Of a stretch of DNA of 14,287 nt, positions 13,647 to 14,287 are shown piece by piece. The stretch is from Blastococcus sp. CT_GayMR20. Its GTDB lineage: Bacteria; Actinomycetota; Actinomycetes; Mycobacteriales; Geodermatophilaceae. Numbering within the stretch: the first letter of the stretch is position 1; each line of letters starts with the position of its first letter. The translations under genes and the position numbers were made by a program. The stretch lies in assembly GCF_004570345.1 (NCBI RefSeq), contig NZ_SPQM01000123.1, positions 1 to 14,287 on the forward strand, read 5' to 3'. The notes beneath the pieces were generated by a model. It was not told the DNA's origin and made no database searches. It worked only from the letters and a program-made list of their open reading frames with translations.

Positions 13647-14287
13647 GCGAGTCCCAGCGAGGCGGCGACGATGCCGGCCAGGCCGACTCCCGTGGCGGCG
13701 AGGAAGGCGGTGGAGGAGGGCAGGGTCTCGGGCAGCACCCGCAGTCCGGTCTCCAGGCCCCGGCCGGCCAGCCCCTCCTGCATCCTGCGGGCCCGGTCCC
13801 AGGAGCGGATCAGCACGGCGGCGGCCAGTGCGCCCGAGGAACGGTAGGCGCGGCGCAGCGAGGAGTACCCCATCCGCGCGGTCTGCGCCTCGCGGATGGT
13901 GTGCAGGCTGTCCAGCAGCACGAACAGCAGGCGGTACACGACCGAGGCGACCTCGATGACGGCGGCCGGCACCCGCGCGCGGCGGAGTGCGGGGAGCAGG
14001 TCCGACATCGGCGTCGTCGTCGCCAGCAGCAGCACGGCCGCGCTCCCGGCCAGGGCGTGCCCGACCAGGGCACCGGCGCGGGTCGCGGCGTCGGGCGCCC
14101 AGCCCAGTCCGCCGCTGCCCACCTCGACGACCGCGGTCACCGCACCGACCGCGATGAACGCCGACGGCCAGCGCACCGCCCGGCCGAAGGTGCGGGCCGG
14201 GACGCCGGCCGGGCCGAGCGCGAGTGCGACGGCCAGGACGCCGACGAGCGCGCTGGCCGGCCAGGCGGGGAGCACGAGGGCGATGAC
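13643..14287 (-). CDS. cbiQ: Mirror copy of CbiQ, 5' end missing at the window edge
   Basis: A duplicate of 1-645. The gene is cut at exactly the same base as the left copy, so both ends of the window stop at one genomic coordinate. That symmetry is strong evidence that the whole contig, not a chance crop, is palindromic. Confidence 0.86.
   Translation of the reverse strand, partial: VIALVLPAWPASALVGVLAVALALGPAGVPARTFGRAVRWPSAFIAVGAVTAVVEVGSGGLGWAPDAATRAGALVGHALAGSAAVLLLATTTPMSDLLPALRRARVPAAVIEVASVVYRLLFVLLDSLHTIREAQTARMGYSSLRRAYRSSGALAAAVLIRSWDRARRMQEGLAGRGLETGLRVLPETLPSSTAFLAATGVGLAGIVAASLGLA

Larger units (their letters stand above)
7206..14287. repeat. Right arm of the window-wide inverted repeat
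   Basis: This is the reverse-complement copy of 1-7082. It carries mirrored copies of the same genes, truncated at the same outer base of cbiQ. The inner end lies in the middle of the hydratase domain of the fad gene, 41 codons further into the gene than the point where the left copy stops. No base difference was seen in the stretches compared directly, and mirrored translations are the same. Two natural 7-kb paralogous segments would normally have diverged at least at silent sites. Confidence 0.97.

Noticed and set aside
1..14287. Composite transposon or integron with 7-kb inverted arms
   Set aside because: There is no transposase, resolvase, integrase or target-site duplication. The arms hold ordinary biosynthetic genes and the inner boundary is within a coding sequence.

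Overview
The window is one very large, near-perfect palindrome. Bases 1-7082 reappear as their reverse complement at 7206-14287. The two arms flank a single-copy centre of 123 bp (7083-7205), and base x mirrors base 14288-x. Every gene pair falls at mirrored coordinates with the same translation, and no mismatch was found in the stretches compared directly. The independent information is therefore only about 7.2 kb. The arms run exactly to both window ends, and the turn-around falls inside a metabolic gene. I read this as most likely a fold-back chimera from amplification, library preparation or assembly. A real inverted duplication cannot be excluded from sequence alone. Right-arm genes should not be counted as paralogues.

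The base composition is very GC-rich by eye, with strong G/C bias in codon third positions. Genes are tightly packed with 4-nt start/stop overlaps and one GTG start, and a DUF4242 (SCO4226-like) protein is present. This points to a high-GC actinobacterium. I cannot place it further with confidence.

Layout of the unique part (1-7205): (i) 1-4053, plus strand, a cobalt-uptake and cobalamin/siroheme operon. It holds cbiQ (5' end cut off by the window), cbiO, a fused CobE/CbiG-C-like plus CobC-like gene, and a CysG-like gene with a shrunken dehydrogenase domain and an intact uroporphyrinogen-III methyltransferase domain. The first three junctions are ATGA or GTGA overlaps. (ii) 3932-4234, minus strand, a small gene with weak GerW/YtfJ resemblance whose 3' end runs antisense into the methyltransferase gene. 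(iii) 4235-4384, a divergent intergenic region. (iv) 4385-4636, plus strand, a DUF4242 putative nickel-binding protein. (v) 4637-4764, a short gap with a possible relic of an acyl-CoA dehydrogenase C-terminus. (vi) 4765-7205, minus strand, a FadB/FadJ-type multifunctional beta-oxidation enzyme, translationally coupled to a downstream TetR regulator. The enzyme gene loses its N-terminal part at the palindrome junction.

Functionally, CbiQ and CbiO energise cobalt (or nickel) import, the methyltransferase commits uroporphyrinogen III to corrinoid/siroheme synthesis, and the CobE-CobC fusion supplies later cobalamin steps. The fad-tetR pair is a separate fatty-acid-degradation unit. I saw no RNA gene, CRISPR array, transposase, integrase or defence/toxin gene. 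The most notable biology outside the palindrome is in the domain architectures of the two cobalamin proteins.
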